Below are positions 17,701-32,700 of a stretch of 64,000 nucleotides of DNA, piece after piece; within the stretch, counting starts at the first letter, position 1, and each line of letters opens with the position of its first letter. Below the pieces are notes generated by a model. It did no database searches, was not told the DNA's origin, and was given only the letters and a program-made list of their open reading frames with translations. Source of the DNA: Psychrobacter raelei (GTDB lineage Bacteria; Pseudomonadota; Gammaproteobacteria; Pseudomonadales; Moraxellaceae); contig NZ_CP093310.2 of the NCBI RefSeq assembly GCF_022631235.3, forward strand, positions 248,001-312,000. Direction: 5' to 3'. The position numbers were made by a program, and so were the translations under genes.

Positions 17701-20700
17701 AAGATGGTCTAATCACCCCTGAAGAGAATCAGAACCTGACTGATCTTAACAACGCGGTGACTGAGGCGAAAGACAAAGCACAAGCTAAGGTTGATGAGCT
17801 ACCAGAGAGCACAGGTAAAGATAGCTTCCAAGATCGCTTAGATGTGATTGACGGCATTGTTGTGCCTGGCATTACAGACCAAGATAAAGATGGTTTAGAT
17901 GACACGCTACAAGCAGAGGTTGAAGACTTAGTTAAAGCTGCTGAAGAGGCTGAGAAAGCGGCAGAAGATGCCTTAGTTGAAGCCAACAAAGATGGTCTAA
18001 TCACCCCTGAAGAGAATCAGAACCTGACTGATCTTAACAACGCGGTGACTGAGGCGAAAGACAAAGCACAAGCTAAGGTTGATGAGCTACCAGAGAGCAC
18101 AGGTAAAGATAGCTTCCAAGATCGCTTAGATGTGATTGACGGCATTGTTGTGCCTGGCATTACAGACCAAGATAAAGATGGTTTAGATGACACGCTACAA
18201 GCAGAGGTTGAAGACTTAGTTAAAGCTGCTGAAGAGGCTGAGAAAGCGGCAGAAGATGCCTTAGTTGAAGCCAACAAAGATGGTCTAATCACCCCTGAAG
18301 AGAATCAGAACCTGACTGATCTTAACAACGCGGTGACTGAGGCGAAAGACAAAGCACAAGCTAAGGTTGATGAGCTACCAGAGAGCACAGGTAAAGATAG
18401 CTTCCAAGATCGCTTAGATGTGATTGACGGCATTGTTGTGCCTGGCATTACAGACCAAGATAAAGATGGTTTAGATGACACGCTACAAGCAGAGGTTGAA
18501 GACTTAGTTAAAGCTGCTGAAGAGGCTGAGAAAGCGGCAGAAGATGCCTTAGTTGAAGCCAACAAAGATGGTCTAATCACCCCTGAAGAGAATCAGAACC
18601 TGACTGATCTTAACAACGCGGTGACTGAGGCGAAAGACAAAGCACAAGCTAAGGTTGATGAGCTACCAGAGAGCACAGGTAAAGATAGCTTCCAAGATCG
18701 CTTAGATGTGATTGACGGCATTGTTGTGCCTGGCATTACAGACCAAGATAAAGATGGTTTAGATGACACGCTACAAGCAGAGGTTGAAGACTTAGTTAAA
18801 GCTGCTGAAGAGGCTGAGAAAGCGGCAGAAGATGCCTTAGTTGAAGCCAACAAAGATGGTCTAATCACCCCTGAAGAGAATCAGAACCTGACTGATCTTA
18901 ACAACGCGGTGACTGAGGCGAAAGACAAAGCACAAGCTAAGGTTGATGAGCTACCAGAGAGCACAGGTAAAGATAGCTTCCAAGATCGCTTAGATGTGAT
19001 TGACGGCATTGTTGTGCCTGGCATTACAGACCAAGATAAAGATGGTTTAGATGACACGCTACAAGCAGAGGTTGAAGACTTAGTTAAAGCTGCTGAAGAG
19101 GCTGAGAAAGCGGCAGAAGATGCCTTAGTTGAAGCCAACAAAGATGGTCTAATCACCCCTGAAGAGAATCAGAACCTGACTGATCTTAACAACGCGGTGA
19201 CTGAGGCGAAAGACAAAGCACAAGCTAAGGTTGATGAGCTACCAGAGAGCACAGGTAAAGATAGCTTCCAAGATCGCTTAGATGTGATTGACGGCATTGT
19301 TGTGCCTGGCATTACAGACCAAGATAAAGATGGTTTAGATGACACGCTACAAGCAGAGGTTGAAGACTTAGTTAAAGCTGCTGAAGAGGCTGAGAAAGCG
19401 GCAGAAGATGCCTTAGTTGAAGCCAACAAAGATGGTCTAATCACCCCTGAAGAGAATCAGAACCTGACTGATCTTAACAACGCGGTGACTGAGGCGAAAG
19501 ACAAAGCACAAGCTAAGGTTGATGAGCTACCAGAGAGCACAGGTAAAGATAGCTTCCAAGATCGCTTAGATGTGATTGACGGCATTGTTGTGCCTGGCAT
19601 TACAGACCAAGATAAAGATGGTTTAGATGACACGCTACAAGCAGAGGTTGAAGACTTAGTTAAAGCTGCTGAAGAGGCTGAGAAAGCGGCAGAAGATGCC
19701 TTAGTTGAAGCCAACAAAGATGGTCTAATCACCCCTGAAGAGAATCAGAACCTGACTGATCTTAACAACGCGGTGACTGAGGCGAAAGACAAAGCACAAG
19801 CTAAGGTTGATGAGCTACCAGAGAGCACAGGTAAAGATAGCTTCCAAGATCGCTTAGATGTGATTGACGGCATTGTTGTGCCTGGCATTACAGACCAAGA
19901 TAAAGATGGTTTAGATGACACGCTACAAGCAGAGGTTGAAGACTTAGTTAAAGCTGCTGAAGAGGCTGAGAAAGCGGCAGAAGATGCCTTAGTTGAAGCC
20001 AACAAAGATGGTCTAATCACCCCTGAAGAGAATCAGAACCTGACTGATCTTAACAACGCGGTGACTGAGGCGAAAGACAAAGCACAAGCTAAGGTTGATG
20101 AGCTACCAGAGAGCACAGGTAAAGATAGCTTCCAAGATCGCTTAGATGTGATTGACGGCATTGTTGTGCCTGGCATTACAGACCAAGATAAAGATGGTTT
20201 AGATGACACGCTACAAGCAGAGGTTGAAGACTTAGTTAAAGCTGCTGAAGAGGCTGAGAAAGCGGCAGAAGATGCCTTAGTTGAAGCCAACAAAGATGGT
20301 CTAATCACCCCTGAAGAGAATCAGAACCTGACTGATCTTAACAACGCGGTGACTGAGGCGAAAGACAAAGCACAAGCTAAGGTTGATGAGCTACCAGAGA
20401 GCACAGGTAAAGATAGCTTCCAAGATCGCTTAGATGTGATTGACGGCATTGTTGTGCCTGGCATTACAGACCAAGATAAAGATGGTTTAGATGACACGCT
20501 ACAAGCAGAGGTTGAAGACTTAGTTAAAGCTGCTGAAGAGGCTGAGAAAGCGGCAGAAGATGCCTTAGTTGAAGCCAACAAAGATGGTCTAATCACCCCT
20601 GAAGAGAATCAGAACCTGACTGATCTTAACAACGCGGTGACTGAGGCGAAAGACAAAGCACAAGCTAAGGTTGATGAGCTACCAGAGAGCACAGGTAAAG

Positions 20701-23700
20701 ATAGCTTCCAAGATCGCTTAGATGTGATTGACGGCATTGTTGTGCCTGGCATTACAGACCAAGATAAAGATGGTTTAGATGACACGCTACAAGCAGAGGT
20801 TGAAGACTTAGTTAAAGCTGCTGAAGAGGCTGAGAAAGCGGCAGAAGATGCCTTAGTTGAAGCCAACAAAGATGGTCTAATCACCCCTGAAGAGAATCAG
20901 AACCTGACTGATCTTAACAACGCGGTGACTGAGGCGAAAGACAAAGCACAAGCTAAGGTTGATGAGCTACCAGAGAGCACAGGTAAAGATAGCTTCCAAG
21001 ATCGCTTAGATGTGATTGACGGCATTGTTGTGCCTGGCATTACAGACCAAGATAAAGATGGTTTAGATGACACGCTACAAGCAGAGGTTGAAGACTTAGT
21101 TAAAGCTGCTGAAGAGGCTGAGAAAGCGGCAGAAGATGCCTTAGTTGAAGCCAACAAAGATGGTCTAATCACCCCTGAAGAGAATCAGAACCTGACTGAT
21201 CTTAACAACGCGGTGACTGAGGCGAAAGACAAAGCACAAGCTAAGGTTGATGAGCTACCAGAGAGCACAGGTAAAGATAGCTTCCAAGATCGCTTAGATG
21301 TGATTGACGGCATTGTTGTGCCTGGCATTACAGACCAAGATAAAGATGGTTTAGATGACACGCTACAAGCAGAGGTTGAAGACTTAGTTAAAGCTGCTGA
21401 AGAGGCTGAGAAAGCGGCAGAAGATGCCTTAGTTGAAGCCAACAAAGATGGTCTAATCACCCCTGAAGAGAATCAGAACCTGACTGATCTTAACAACGCG
21501 GTGACTGAGGCGAAAGACAAAGCACAAGCTAAGGTTGATGAGCTACCAGAGAGCACAGGTAAAGATAGCTTCCAAGATCGCTTAGATGTGATTGACGGCA
21601 TTGTTGTGCCTGGCATTACAGACCAAGATAAAGATGGTTTAGATGACACGCTACAAGCAGAGGTTGAAGACTTAGTTAAAGCTGCTGAAGAGGCTGAGAA
21701 AGCGGCAGAAGATGCCTTAGTTGAAGCCAACAAAGATGGTCTAATCACCCCTGAAGAGAATCAGAACCTGACTGATCTTAACAACGCGGTGACTGAGGCG
21801 AAAGACAAAGCACAAGCTAAGGTTGATGAGCTACCAGAGAGCACAGGTAAAGATAGCTTCCAAGATCGCTTAGATGTGATTGACGGCATTGTTGTGCCTG
21901 GCATTACAGACCAAGATAAAGATGGTTTAGATGACACGCTACAAGCAGAGGTTGAAGACTTAGTTAAAGCTGCTGAAGAGGCTGAGAAAGCGGCAGAAGA
22001 TGCCTTAGTTGAAGCCAACAAAGATGGTCTAATCACCCCTGAAGAGAATCAGAACCTGACTGATCTTAACAACGCGGTGACTGAGGCGAAAGACAAAGCA
22101 CAAGCTAAGGTTGATGAGCTACCAGAGAGCACAGGTAAAGATAGCTTCCAAGATCGCTTAGATGTGATTGACGGCATTGTTGTGCCTGGCATTACAGACC
22201 AAGATAAAGATGGTTTAGATGACACGCTACAAGCAGAGGTTGAAGACTTAGTTAAAGCTGCTGAAGAGGCTGAGAAAGCGGCAGAAGATGCCTTAGTTGA
22301 AGCCAACAAAGATGGTCTAATCACCCCTGAAGAGAATCAGAACCTGACTGATCTTAACAACGCGGTGACTGAGGCGAAAGACAAAGCACAAGCTAAGGTT
22401 GATGAGCTACCAGAGAGCACAGGTAAAGATAGCTTCCAAGATCGCTTAGATGTGATTGACGGCATTGTTGTGCCTGGCATTACAGACCAAGATAAAGATG
22501 GTTTAGATGACACGCTACAAGCAGAGGTTGAAGACTTAGTTAAAGCTGCTGAAGAGGCTGAGAAAGCGGCAGAAGATGCCTTAGTTGAAGCCAACAAAGA
22601 TGGTCTAATCACCCCTGAAGAGAATCAGAACCTGACTGATCTTAACAACGCGGTGACTGAGGCGAAAGACAAAGCACAAGCTAAGGTTGATGAGCTACCA
22701 GAGAGCACAGGTAAAGATAGCTTCCAAGATCGCTTAGATGTGATTGACGGCATTGTTGTGCCTGGCATTACAGACCAAGATAAAGATGGTTTAGATGACA
22801 CGCTACAAGCAGAGGTTGAAGACTTAGTTAAAGCTGCTGAAGAGGCTGAGAAAGCGGCAGAAGATGCCTTAGTTGAAGCCAACAAAGATGGTCTAATCAC
22901 CCCTGAAGAGAATCAGAACCTGACTGATCTTAACAACGCGGTGACTGAGGCGAAAGACAAAGCACAAGCTAAGGTTGATGAGCTACCAGAGAGCACAGGT
23001 AAAGATAGCTTCCAAGATCGCTTAGATGTGATTGACGGCATTGTTGTGCCTGGCATTACAGACCAAGATAAAGATGGTTTAGATGACACGCTACAAGCAG
23101 AGGTTGAAGACTTAGTTAAAGCTGCTGAAGAGGCTGAGAAAGCGGCAGAAGATGCCTTAGTTGAAGCCAACAAAGATGGTCTAATCACCCCTGAAGAGAA
23201 TCAGAACCTGACTGATCTTAACAACGCGGTGACTGAGGCGAAAGACAAAGCACAAGCTAAGGTTGATGAGCTACCAGAGAGCACAGGTAAAGATAGCTTC
23301 CAAGATCGCTTAGATGTGATTGACGGCATTGTTGTGCCTGGCATTACAGACCAAGATAAAGATGGTTTAGATGACACGCTACAAGCAGAGGTTGAAGACT
23401 TAGTTAAAGCTGCTGAAGAGGCTGAGAAAGCGGCAGAAGATGCCTTAGTTGAAGCCAACAAAGATGGTCTAATCACCCCTGAAGAGAATCAGAACCTGAC
23501 TGATCTTAACAACGCGGTGACTGAGGCGAAAGACAAAGCACAAGCTAAGGTTGATGAGCTACCAGAGAGCACAGGTAAAGATAGCTTCCAAGATCGCTTA
23601 GATGTGATTGACGGCATTGTTGTGCCTGGCATTACAGACCAAGATAAAGATGGTTTAGATGACACGCTACAAGCAGAGGTTGAAGACTTAGTTAAAGCTG

Positions 23701-26700
23701 CTGAAGAGGCTGAGAAAGCGGCAGAAGATGCCTTAGTTGAAGCCAACAAAGATGGTCTAATCACCCCTGAAGAGAATCAGAACCTGACTGATCTTAACAA
23801 CGCGGTGACTGAGGCGAAAGACAAAGCACAAGCTAAGGTTGATGAGCTACCAGAGAGCACAGGTAAAGATAGCTTCCAAGATCGCTTAGATGTGATTGAC
23901 GGCATTGTTGTGCCTGGCATTACAGACCAAGATAAAGATGGTTTAGATGACACGCTACAAGCAGAGGTTGAAGACTTAGTTAAAGCTGCTGAAGAGGCTG
24001 AGAAAGCGGCAGAAGATGCCTTAGTTGAAGCCAACAAAGATGGTCTAATCACCCCTGAAGAGAATCAGAACCTGACTGATCTTAACAACGCGGTGACTGA
24101 GGCGAAAGACAAAGCACAAGCTAAGGTTGATGAGCTACCAGAGAGCACAGGTAAAGATAGCTTCCAAGATCGCTTAGATGTGATTGACGGCATTGTTGTG
24201 CCTGGCATTACAGACCAAGATAAAGATGGTTTAGATGACACGCTACAAGCAGAGGTTGAAGACTTAGTTAAAGCTGCTGAAGAGGCTGAGAAAGCGGCAG
24301 AAGATGCCTTAGTTGAAGCCAACAAAGATGGTCTAATCACCCCTGAAGAGAATCAGAACCTGACTGATCTTAACAACGCGGTGACTGAGGCGAAAGACAA
24401 AGCACAAGCTAAGGTTGATGAGCTACCAGAGAGCACAGGTAAAGATAGCTTCCAAGATCGCTTAGATGTGATTGACGGCATTGTTGTGCCTGGCATTACA
24501 GACCAAGATAAAGATGGTTTAGATGACACGCTACAAGCAGAGGTTGAAGACTTAGTTAAAGCTGCTGAAGAGGCTGAGAAAGCGGCAGAAGATGCCTTAG
24601 TTGAAGCCAACAAAGATGGTCTAATCACCCCTGAAGAGAATCAGAACCTGACTGATCTTAACAACGCGGTGACTGAGGCGAAAGACAAAGCACAAGCTAA
24701 GGTTGATGAGCTACCAGAGAGCACAGGTAAAGATAGCTTCCAAGATCGCTTAGATGTGATTGACGGCATTGTTGTGCCTGGCATTACAGACCAAGATAAA
24801 GATGGTTTAGATGACACGCTACAAGCAGAGGTTGAAGACTTAGTTAAAGCTGCTGAAGAGGCTGAGAAAGCGGCAGAAGATGCCTTAGTTGAAGCCAACA
24901 AAGATGGTCTAATCACCCCTGAAGAGAATCAGAACCTGACTGATCTTAACAACGCGGTGACTGAGGCGAAAGACAAAGCACAAGCTAAGGTTGATGAGCT
25001 ACCAGAGAGCACAGGTAAAGATAGCTTCCAAGATCGCTTAGATGTGATTGACGGCATTGTTGTGCCTGGCATTACAGACCAAGATAAAGATGGTTTAGAT
25101 GACACGCTACAAGCAGAGGTTGAAGACTTAGTTAAAGCTGCTGAAGAGGCTGAGAAAGCGGCAGAAGATGCCTTAGTTGAAGCCAACAAAGATGGTCTAA
25201 TCACCCCTGAAGAGAATCAGAACCTGACTGATCTTAACAACGCGGTGACTGAGGCGAAAGACAAAGCACAAGCTAAGGTTGATGAGCTACCAGAGAGCAC
25301 AGGTAAAGATAGCTTCCAAGATCGCTTAGATGTGATTGACGGCATTGTTGTGCCTGGCATTACAGACCAAGATAAAGATGGTTTAGATGACACGCTACAA
25401 GCAGAGGTTGAAGACTTAGTTAAAGCTGCTGAAGAGGCTGAGAAAGCGGCAGAAGATGCCTTAGTTGAAGCCAACAAAGATGGTCTAATCACCCCTGAAG
25501 AGAATCAGAACCTGACTGATCTTAACAACGCGGTGACTGAGGCGAAAGACAAAGCACAAGCTAAGGTTGATGAGCTACCAGAGAGCACAGGTAAAGATAG
25601 CTTCCAAGATCGCTTAGATGTGATTGACGGCATTGTTGTGCCTGGCATTACAGACCAAGATAAAGATGGTTTAGATGACACGCTACAAGCAGAGGTTGAA
25701 GACTTAGTTAAAGCTGCTGAAGAGGCTGAGAAAGCGGCAGAAGATGCCTTAGTTGAAGCCAACAAAGATGGTCTAATCACCCCTGAAGAGAATCAGAACC
25801 TGACTGATCTTAACAACGCGGTGACTGAGGCGAAAGACAAAGCACAAGCTAAGGTTGATGAGCTACCAGAGAGCACAGGTAAAGATAGCTTCCAAGATCG
25901 CTTAGATGTGATTGACGGCATTGTTGTGCCTGGCATTACAGACCAAGATAAAGATGGTTTAGATGACACGCTACAAGCAGAGGTTGAAGACTTAGTTAAA
26001 GCTGCTGAAGAGGCTGAGAAAGCGGCAGAAGATGCCTTAGTTGAAGCCAACAAAGATGGTCTAATCACCCCTGAAGAGAATCAGAACCTGACTGATCTTA
26101 ACAACGCGGTGACTGAGGCGAAAGACAAAGCACAAGCTAAGGTTGATGAGCTACCAGAGAGCACAGGTAAAGATAGCTTCCAAGATCGCTTAGATGTGAT
26201 TGACGGCATTGTTGTGCCTGGCATTACAGACCAAGATAAAGATGGTTTAGATGACACGCTACAAGCAGAGGTTGAAGACTTAGTTAAAGCTGCTGAAGAG
26301 GCTGAGAAAGCGGCAGAAGATGCCTTAGTTGAAGCCAACAAAGATGGTCTAATCACCCCTGAAGAGAATCAGAACCTGACTGATCTTAACAACGCGGTGA
26401 CTGAGGCGAAAGACAAAGCACAAGCTAAGGTTGATGAGCTACCAGAGAGCACAGGTAAAGATAGCTTCCAAGATCGCTTAGATGTGATTGACGGCATTGT
26501 TGTGCCTGGCATTACAGACCAAGATAAAGATGGTTTAGATGACACGCTACAAGCAGAGGTTGAAGACTTAGTTAAAGCTGCTGAAGAGGCTGAGAAAGCG
26601 GCAGAAGATGCCTTAGTTGAAGCCAACAAAGATGGTCTAATCACCCCTGAAGAGAATCAGAACCTGACTGATCTTAACAACGCGGTGACTGAGGCGAAAG

Positions 26701-29700
26701 ACAAAGCACAAGCTAAGGTTGATGAGCTACCAGAGAGCACAGGTAAAGATAGCTTCCAAGATCGCTTAGATGTGATTGACGGCATTGTTGTGCCTGGCAT
26801 TACAGACCAAGATAAAGATGGTTTAGATGACACGCTACAAGCAGAGGTTGAAGACTTAGTTAAAGCTGCTGAAGAGGCTGAGAAAGCGGCAGAAGATGCC
26901 TTAGTTGAAGCCAACAAAGATGGTCTAATCACCCCTGAAGAGAATCAGAACCTGACTGATCTTAACAACGCGGTGACTGAGGCGAAAGACAAAGCACAAG
27001 CTAAGGTTGATGAGCTACCAGAGAGCACAGGTAAAGATAGCTTCCAAGATCGCTTAGATGTGATTGACGGCATTGTTGTGCCTGGCATTACAGACCAAGA
27101 TAAAGATGGTTTAGATGACACGCTACAAGCAGAGGTTGAAGACTTAGTTAAAGCTGCTGAAGAGGCTGAGAAAGCGGCAGAAGATGCCTTAGTTGAAGCC
27201 AACAAAGATGGTCTAATCACCCCTGAAGAGAATCAGAACCTGACTGATCTTAACAACGCGGTGACTGAGGCGAAAGACAAAGCACAAGCTAAGGTTGATG
27301 AGCTACCAGAGAGCACAGGTAAAGATAGCTTCCAAGATCGCTTAGATGTGATTGACGGCATTGTTGTGCCTGGCATTACAGACCAAGATAAAGATGGTTT
27401 AGATGACACGCTACAAGCAGAGGTTGAAGACTTAGTTAAAGCTGCTGAAGAGGCTGAGAAAGCGGCAGAAGATGCCTTAGTTGAAGCCAACAAAGATGGT
27501 CTAATCACCCCTGAAGAGAATCAGAACCTGACTGATCTTAACAACGCGGTGACTGAGGCGAAAGACAAAGCACAAGCTAAGGTTGATGAGCTACCAGAGA
27601 GCACAGGTAAAGATAGCTTCCAAGATCGCTTAGATGTGATTGACGGCATTGTTGTGCCTGGCATTACAGACCAAGATAAAGATGGTTTAGATGACACGCT
27701 ACAAGCAGAGGTTGAAGACTTAGTTAAAGCTGCTGAAGAGGCTGAGAAAGCGGCAGAAGATGCCTTAGTTGAAGCCAACAAAGATGGTCTAATCACCCCT
27801 GAAGAGAATCAGAACCTGACTGATCTTAACAACGCGGTGACTGAGGCGAAAGACAAAGCACAAGCTAAGGTTGATGAGCTACCAGAGAGCACAGGTAAAG
27901 ATAGCTTCCAAGATCGCTTAGATGTGATTGACGGCATTGTTGTGCCTGGCATTACAGACCAAGATAAAGATGGTTTAGATGACACGCTACAAGCAGAGGT
28001 TGAAGACTTAGTTAAAGCTGCTGAAGAGGCTGAGAAAGCGGCAGAAGATGCCTTAGTTGAAGCCAACAAAGATGGTCTAATCACCCCTGAAGAGAATCAG
28101 AACCTGACTGATCTTAACAACGCGGTGACTGAGGCGAAAGACAAAGCACAAGCTAAGGTTGATGAGCTACCAGAGAGCACAGGTAAAGATAGCTTCCAAG
28201 ATCGCTTAGATGTGATTGACGGCATTGTTGTGCCTGGCATTACAGACCAAGATAAAGATGGTTTAGATGACACGCTACAAGCAGAGGTTGAAGACTTAGT
28301 TAAAGCTGCTGAAGAGGCTGAGAAAGCGGCAGAAGATGCCTTAGTTGAAGCCAACAAAGATGGTCTAATCACCCCTGAAGAGAATCAGAACCTGACTGAT
28401 CTTAACAACGCGGTGACTGAGGCGAAAGACAAAGCACAAGCTAAGGTTGATGAGCTACCAGAGAGCACAGGTAAAGATAGCTTCCAAGATCGCTTAGATG
28501 TGATTGACGGCATTGTTGTGCCTGGCATTACAGACCAAGATAAAGATGGTTTAGATGACACGCTACAAGCAGAGGTTGAAGACTTAGTTAAAGCTGCTGA
28601 AGAGGCTGAGAAAGCGGCAGAAGATGCCTTAGTTGAAGCCAACAAAGATGGTCTAATCACCCCTGAAGAGAATCAGAACCTGACTGATCTTAACAACGCG
28701 GTGACTGAGGCGAAAGACAAAGCACAAGCTAAGGTTGATGAGCTACCAGAGAGCACAGGTAAAGATAGCTTCCAAGATCGCTTAGATGTGATTGACGGCA
28801 TTGTTGTGCCTGGCATTACAGACCAAGATAAAGATGGTTTAGATGACACGCTACAAGCAGAGGTTGAAGACTTAGTTAAAGCTGCTGAAGAGGCTGAGAA
28901 AGCGGCAGAAGATGCCTTAGTTGAAGCCAACAAAGATGGTCTAATCACCCCTGAAGAGAATCAGAACCTGACTGATCTTAACAACGCGGTGACTGAGGCG
29001 AAAGACAAAGCACAAGCTAAGGTTGATGAGCTACCAGAGAGCACAGGTAAAGATAGCTTCCAAGATCGCTTAGATGTGATTGACGGCATTGTTGTGCCTG
29101 GCATTACAGACCAAGATAAAGATGGTTTAGATGACACGCTACAAGCAGAGGTTGAAGACTTAGTTAAAGCTGCTGAAGAGGCTGAGAAAGCGGCAGAAGA
29201 TGCCTTAGTTGAAGCCAACAAAGATGGTCTAATCACCCCTGAAGAGAATCAGAACCTGACTGATCTTAACAACGCGGTGACTGAGGCGAAAGACAAAGCA
29301 CAAGCTAAGGTTGATGAGCTACCAGAGAGCACAGGTAAAGATAGCTTCCAAGATCGCTTAGATGTGATTGACGGCATTGTTGTGCCTGGCATTACAGACC
29401 AAGATAAAGATGGTTTAGATGACACGCTACAAGCAGAGGTTGAAGACTTAGTTAAAGCTGCTGAAGAGGCTGAGAAAGCGGCAGAAGATGCCTTAGTTGA
29501 AGCCAACAAAGATGGTCTAATCACCCCTGAAGAGAATCAGAACCTGACTGATCTTAACAACGCGGTGACTGAGGCGAAAGACAAAGCACAAGCTAAGGTT
29601 GATGAGCTACCAGAGAGCACAGGTAAAGATAGCTTCCAAGATCGCTTAGATGTGATTGACGGCATTGTTGTGCCTGGCATTACAGACCAAGATAAAGATG

Positions 29701-32700
29701 GTTTAGATGACACGCTACAAGCAGAGGTTGAAGACTTAGTTAAAGCTGCTGAAGAGGCTGAGAAAGCGGCAGAAGATGCCTTAGTTGAAGCCAACAAAGA
29801 TGGTCTAATCACCCCTGAAGAGAATCAGAACCTGACTGATCTTAACAACGCGGTGACTGAGGCGAAAGACAAAGCACAAGCTAAGGTTGATGAGCTACCA
29901 GAGAGCACAGGTAAAGATAGCTTCCAAGATCGCTTAGATGTGATTGACGGCATTGTTGTGCCTGGCATTACAGACCAAGATAAAGATGGTTTAGATGACA
30001 CGCTACAAGCAGAGGTTGAAGACTTAGTTAAAGCTGCTGAAGAGGCTGAGAAAGCGGCAGAAGATGCCTTAGTTGAAGCCAACAAAGATGGTCTAATCAC
30101 CCCTGAAGAGAATCAGAACCTGACTGATCTTAACAACGCGGTGACTGAGGCGAAAGACAAAGCACAAGCTAAGGTTGATGAGCTACCAGAGAGCACAGGT
30201 AAAGATAGCTTCCAAGATCGCTTAGATGTGATTGACGGCATTGTTGTGCCTGGCATTACAGACCAAGATAAAGATGGTTTAGATGACACGCTACAAGCAG
30301 AGGTTGAAGACTTAGTTAAAGCTGCTGAAGAGGCTGAGAAAGCGGCAGAAGATGCCTTAGTTGAAGCCAACAAAGATGGTCTAATCACCCCTGAAGAGAA
30401 TCAGAACCTGACTGATCTTAACAACGCGGTGACTGAGGCGAAAGACAAAGCACAAGCTAAGGTTGATGAGCTACCAGAGAGCACAGGTAAAGATAGCTTC
30501 CAAGATCGCTTAGATGTGATTGACGGCATTGTTGTGCCTGGCATTACAGACCAAGATAAAGATGGTTTAGATGACACGCTACAAGCAGAGGTTGAAGACT
30601 TAGTTAAAGCTGCTGAAGAGGCTGAGAAAGCGGCAGAAGATGCCTTAGTTGAAGCCAACAAAGATGGTCTAATCACCCCTGAAGAGAATCAGAACCTGAC
30701 TGATCTTAACAACGCGGTGACTGAGGCGAAAGACAAAGCACAAGCTAAGGTTGATGAGCTACCAGAGAGCACAGGTAAAGATAGCTTCCAAGATCGCTTA
30801 GATGTGATTGACGGCATTGTTGTGCCTGGCATTACAGACCAAGATAAAGATGGTTTAGATGACACGCTACAAGCAGAGGTTGAAGACTTAGTTAAAGCTG
30901 CTGAAGAGGCTGAGAAAGCGGCAGAAGATGCCTTAGTTGAAGCCAACAAAGATGGTCTAATCACCCCTGAAGAGAATCAGAACCTGACTGATCTTAACAA
31001 CGCGGTGACTGAGGCGAAAGACAAAGCACAAGCTAAGGTTGATGAGCTACCAGAGAGCACAGGTAAAGATAGCTTCCAAGATCGCTTAGATGTGATTGAC
31101 GGCATTGTTGTGCCTGGCATTACAGACCAAGATAAAGATGGTTTAGATGACACGCTACAAGCAGAGGTTGAAGACTTAGTTAAAGCTGCTGAAGAGGCTG
31201 AGAAAGCGGCAGAAGATGCCTTAGTTGAAGCCAACAAAGATGGTCTAATCACCCCTGAAGAGAATCAGAACCTGACTGATCTTAACAACGCGGTGACTGA
31301 GGCGAAAGACAAAGCACAAGCTAAGGTTGATGAGCTACCAGAGAGCACAGGTAAAGATAGCTTCCAAGATCGCTTAGATGTGATTGACGGCATTGTTGTG
31401 CCTGGCATTACAGACCAAGATAAAGATGGTTTAGATGACACGCTACAAGCAGAGGTTGAAGACTTAGTTAAAGCTGCTGAAGAGGCTGAGAAAGCGGCAG
31501 AAGATGCCTTAGTTGAAGCCAACAAAGATGGTCTAATCACCCCTGAAGAGAATCAGAACCTGACTGATCTTAACAACGCGGTGACTGAGGCGAAAGACAA
31601 AGCACAAGCTAAGGTTGATGAGCTACCAGAGAGCACAGGTAAAGATAGCTTCCAAGATCGCTTAGATGTGATTGACGGCATTGTTGTGCCTGGCATTACA
31701 GACCAAGATAAAGATGGTTTAGATGACACGCTACAAGCAGAGGTTGAAGACTTAGTTAAAGCTGCTGAAGAGGCTGAGAAAGCGGCAGAAGATGCCTTAG
31801 TTGAAGCCAACAAAGATGGTCTAATCACCCCTGAAGAGAATCAGAACCTGACTGATCTTAACAACGCGGTGACTGAGGCGAAAGACAAAGCACAAGCTAA
31901 GGTTGATGAGCTACCAGAGAGCACAGGTAAAGATAGCTTCCAAGATCGCTTAGATGTGATTGACGGCATTGTTGTGCCTGGCATTACAGACCAAGATAAA
32001 GATGGTTTAGATGACACGCTACAAGCAGAGGTTGAAGACTTAGTTAAAGCTGCTGAAGAGGCTGAGAAAGCGGCAGAAGATGCCTTAGTTGAAGCCAACA
32101 AAGATGGTCTAATCACCCCTGAAGAGAATCAGAACCTGACTGATCTTAACAACGCGGTGACTGAGGCGAAAGACAAAGCACAAGCTAAGGTTGATGAGCT
32201 ACCAGAGAGCACAGGTAAAGATAGCTTCCAAGATCGCTTAGATGTGATTGACGGCATTGTTGTGCCTGGCATTACAGACCAAGATAAAGATGGTTTAGAT
32301 GACACGCTACAAGCAGAGGTTGAAGACTTAGTTAAAGCTGCTGAAGAGGCTGAGAAAGCGGCAGAAGATGCCTTAGTTGAAGCCAACAAAGATGGTCTAA
32401 TCACCCCTGAAGAGAATCAGAACCTGACTGATCTTAACAACGCGGTGACTGAGGCGAAAGACAAAGCACAAGCTAAGGTTGATGAGCTACCAGAGAGCAC
32501 AGGTAAAGATAGCTTCCAAGATCGCTTAGATGTGATTGACGGCATTGTTGTGCCTGGCATTACAGACCAAGATAAAGATGGTTTAGATGACACGCTACAA
32601 GCAGAGGTTGAAGACTTAGTTAAAGCTGCTGAAGAGGCTGAGAAAGCGGCAGAAGATGCCTTAGTTGAAGCCAACAAAGATGGTCTAATCACCCCTGAAG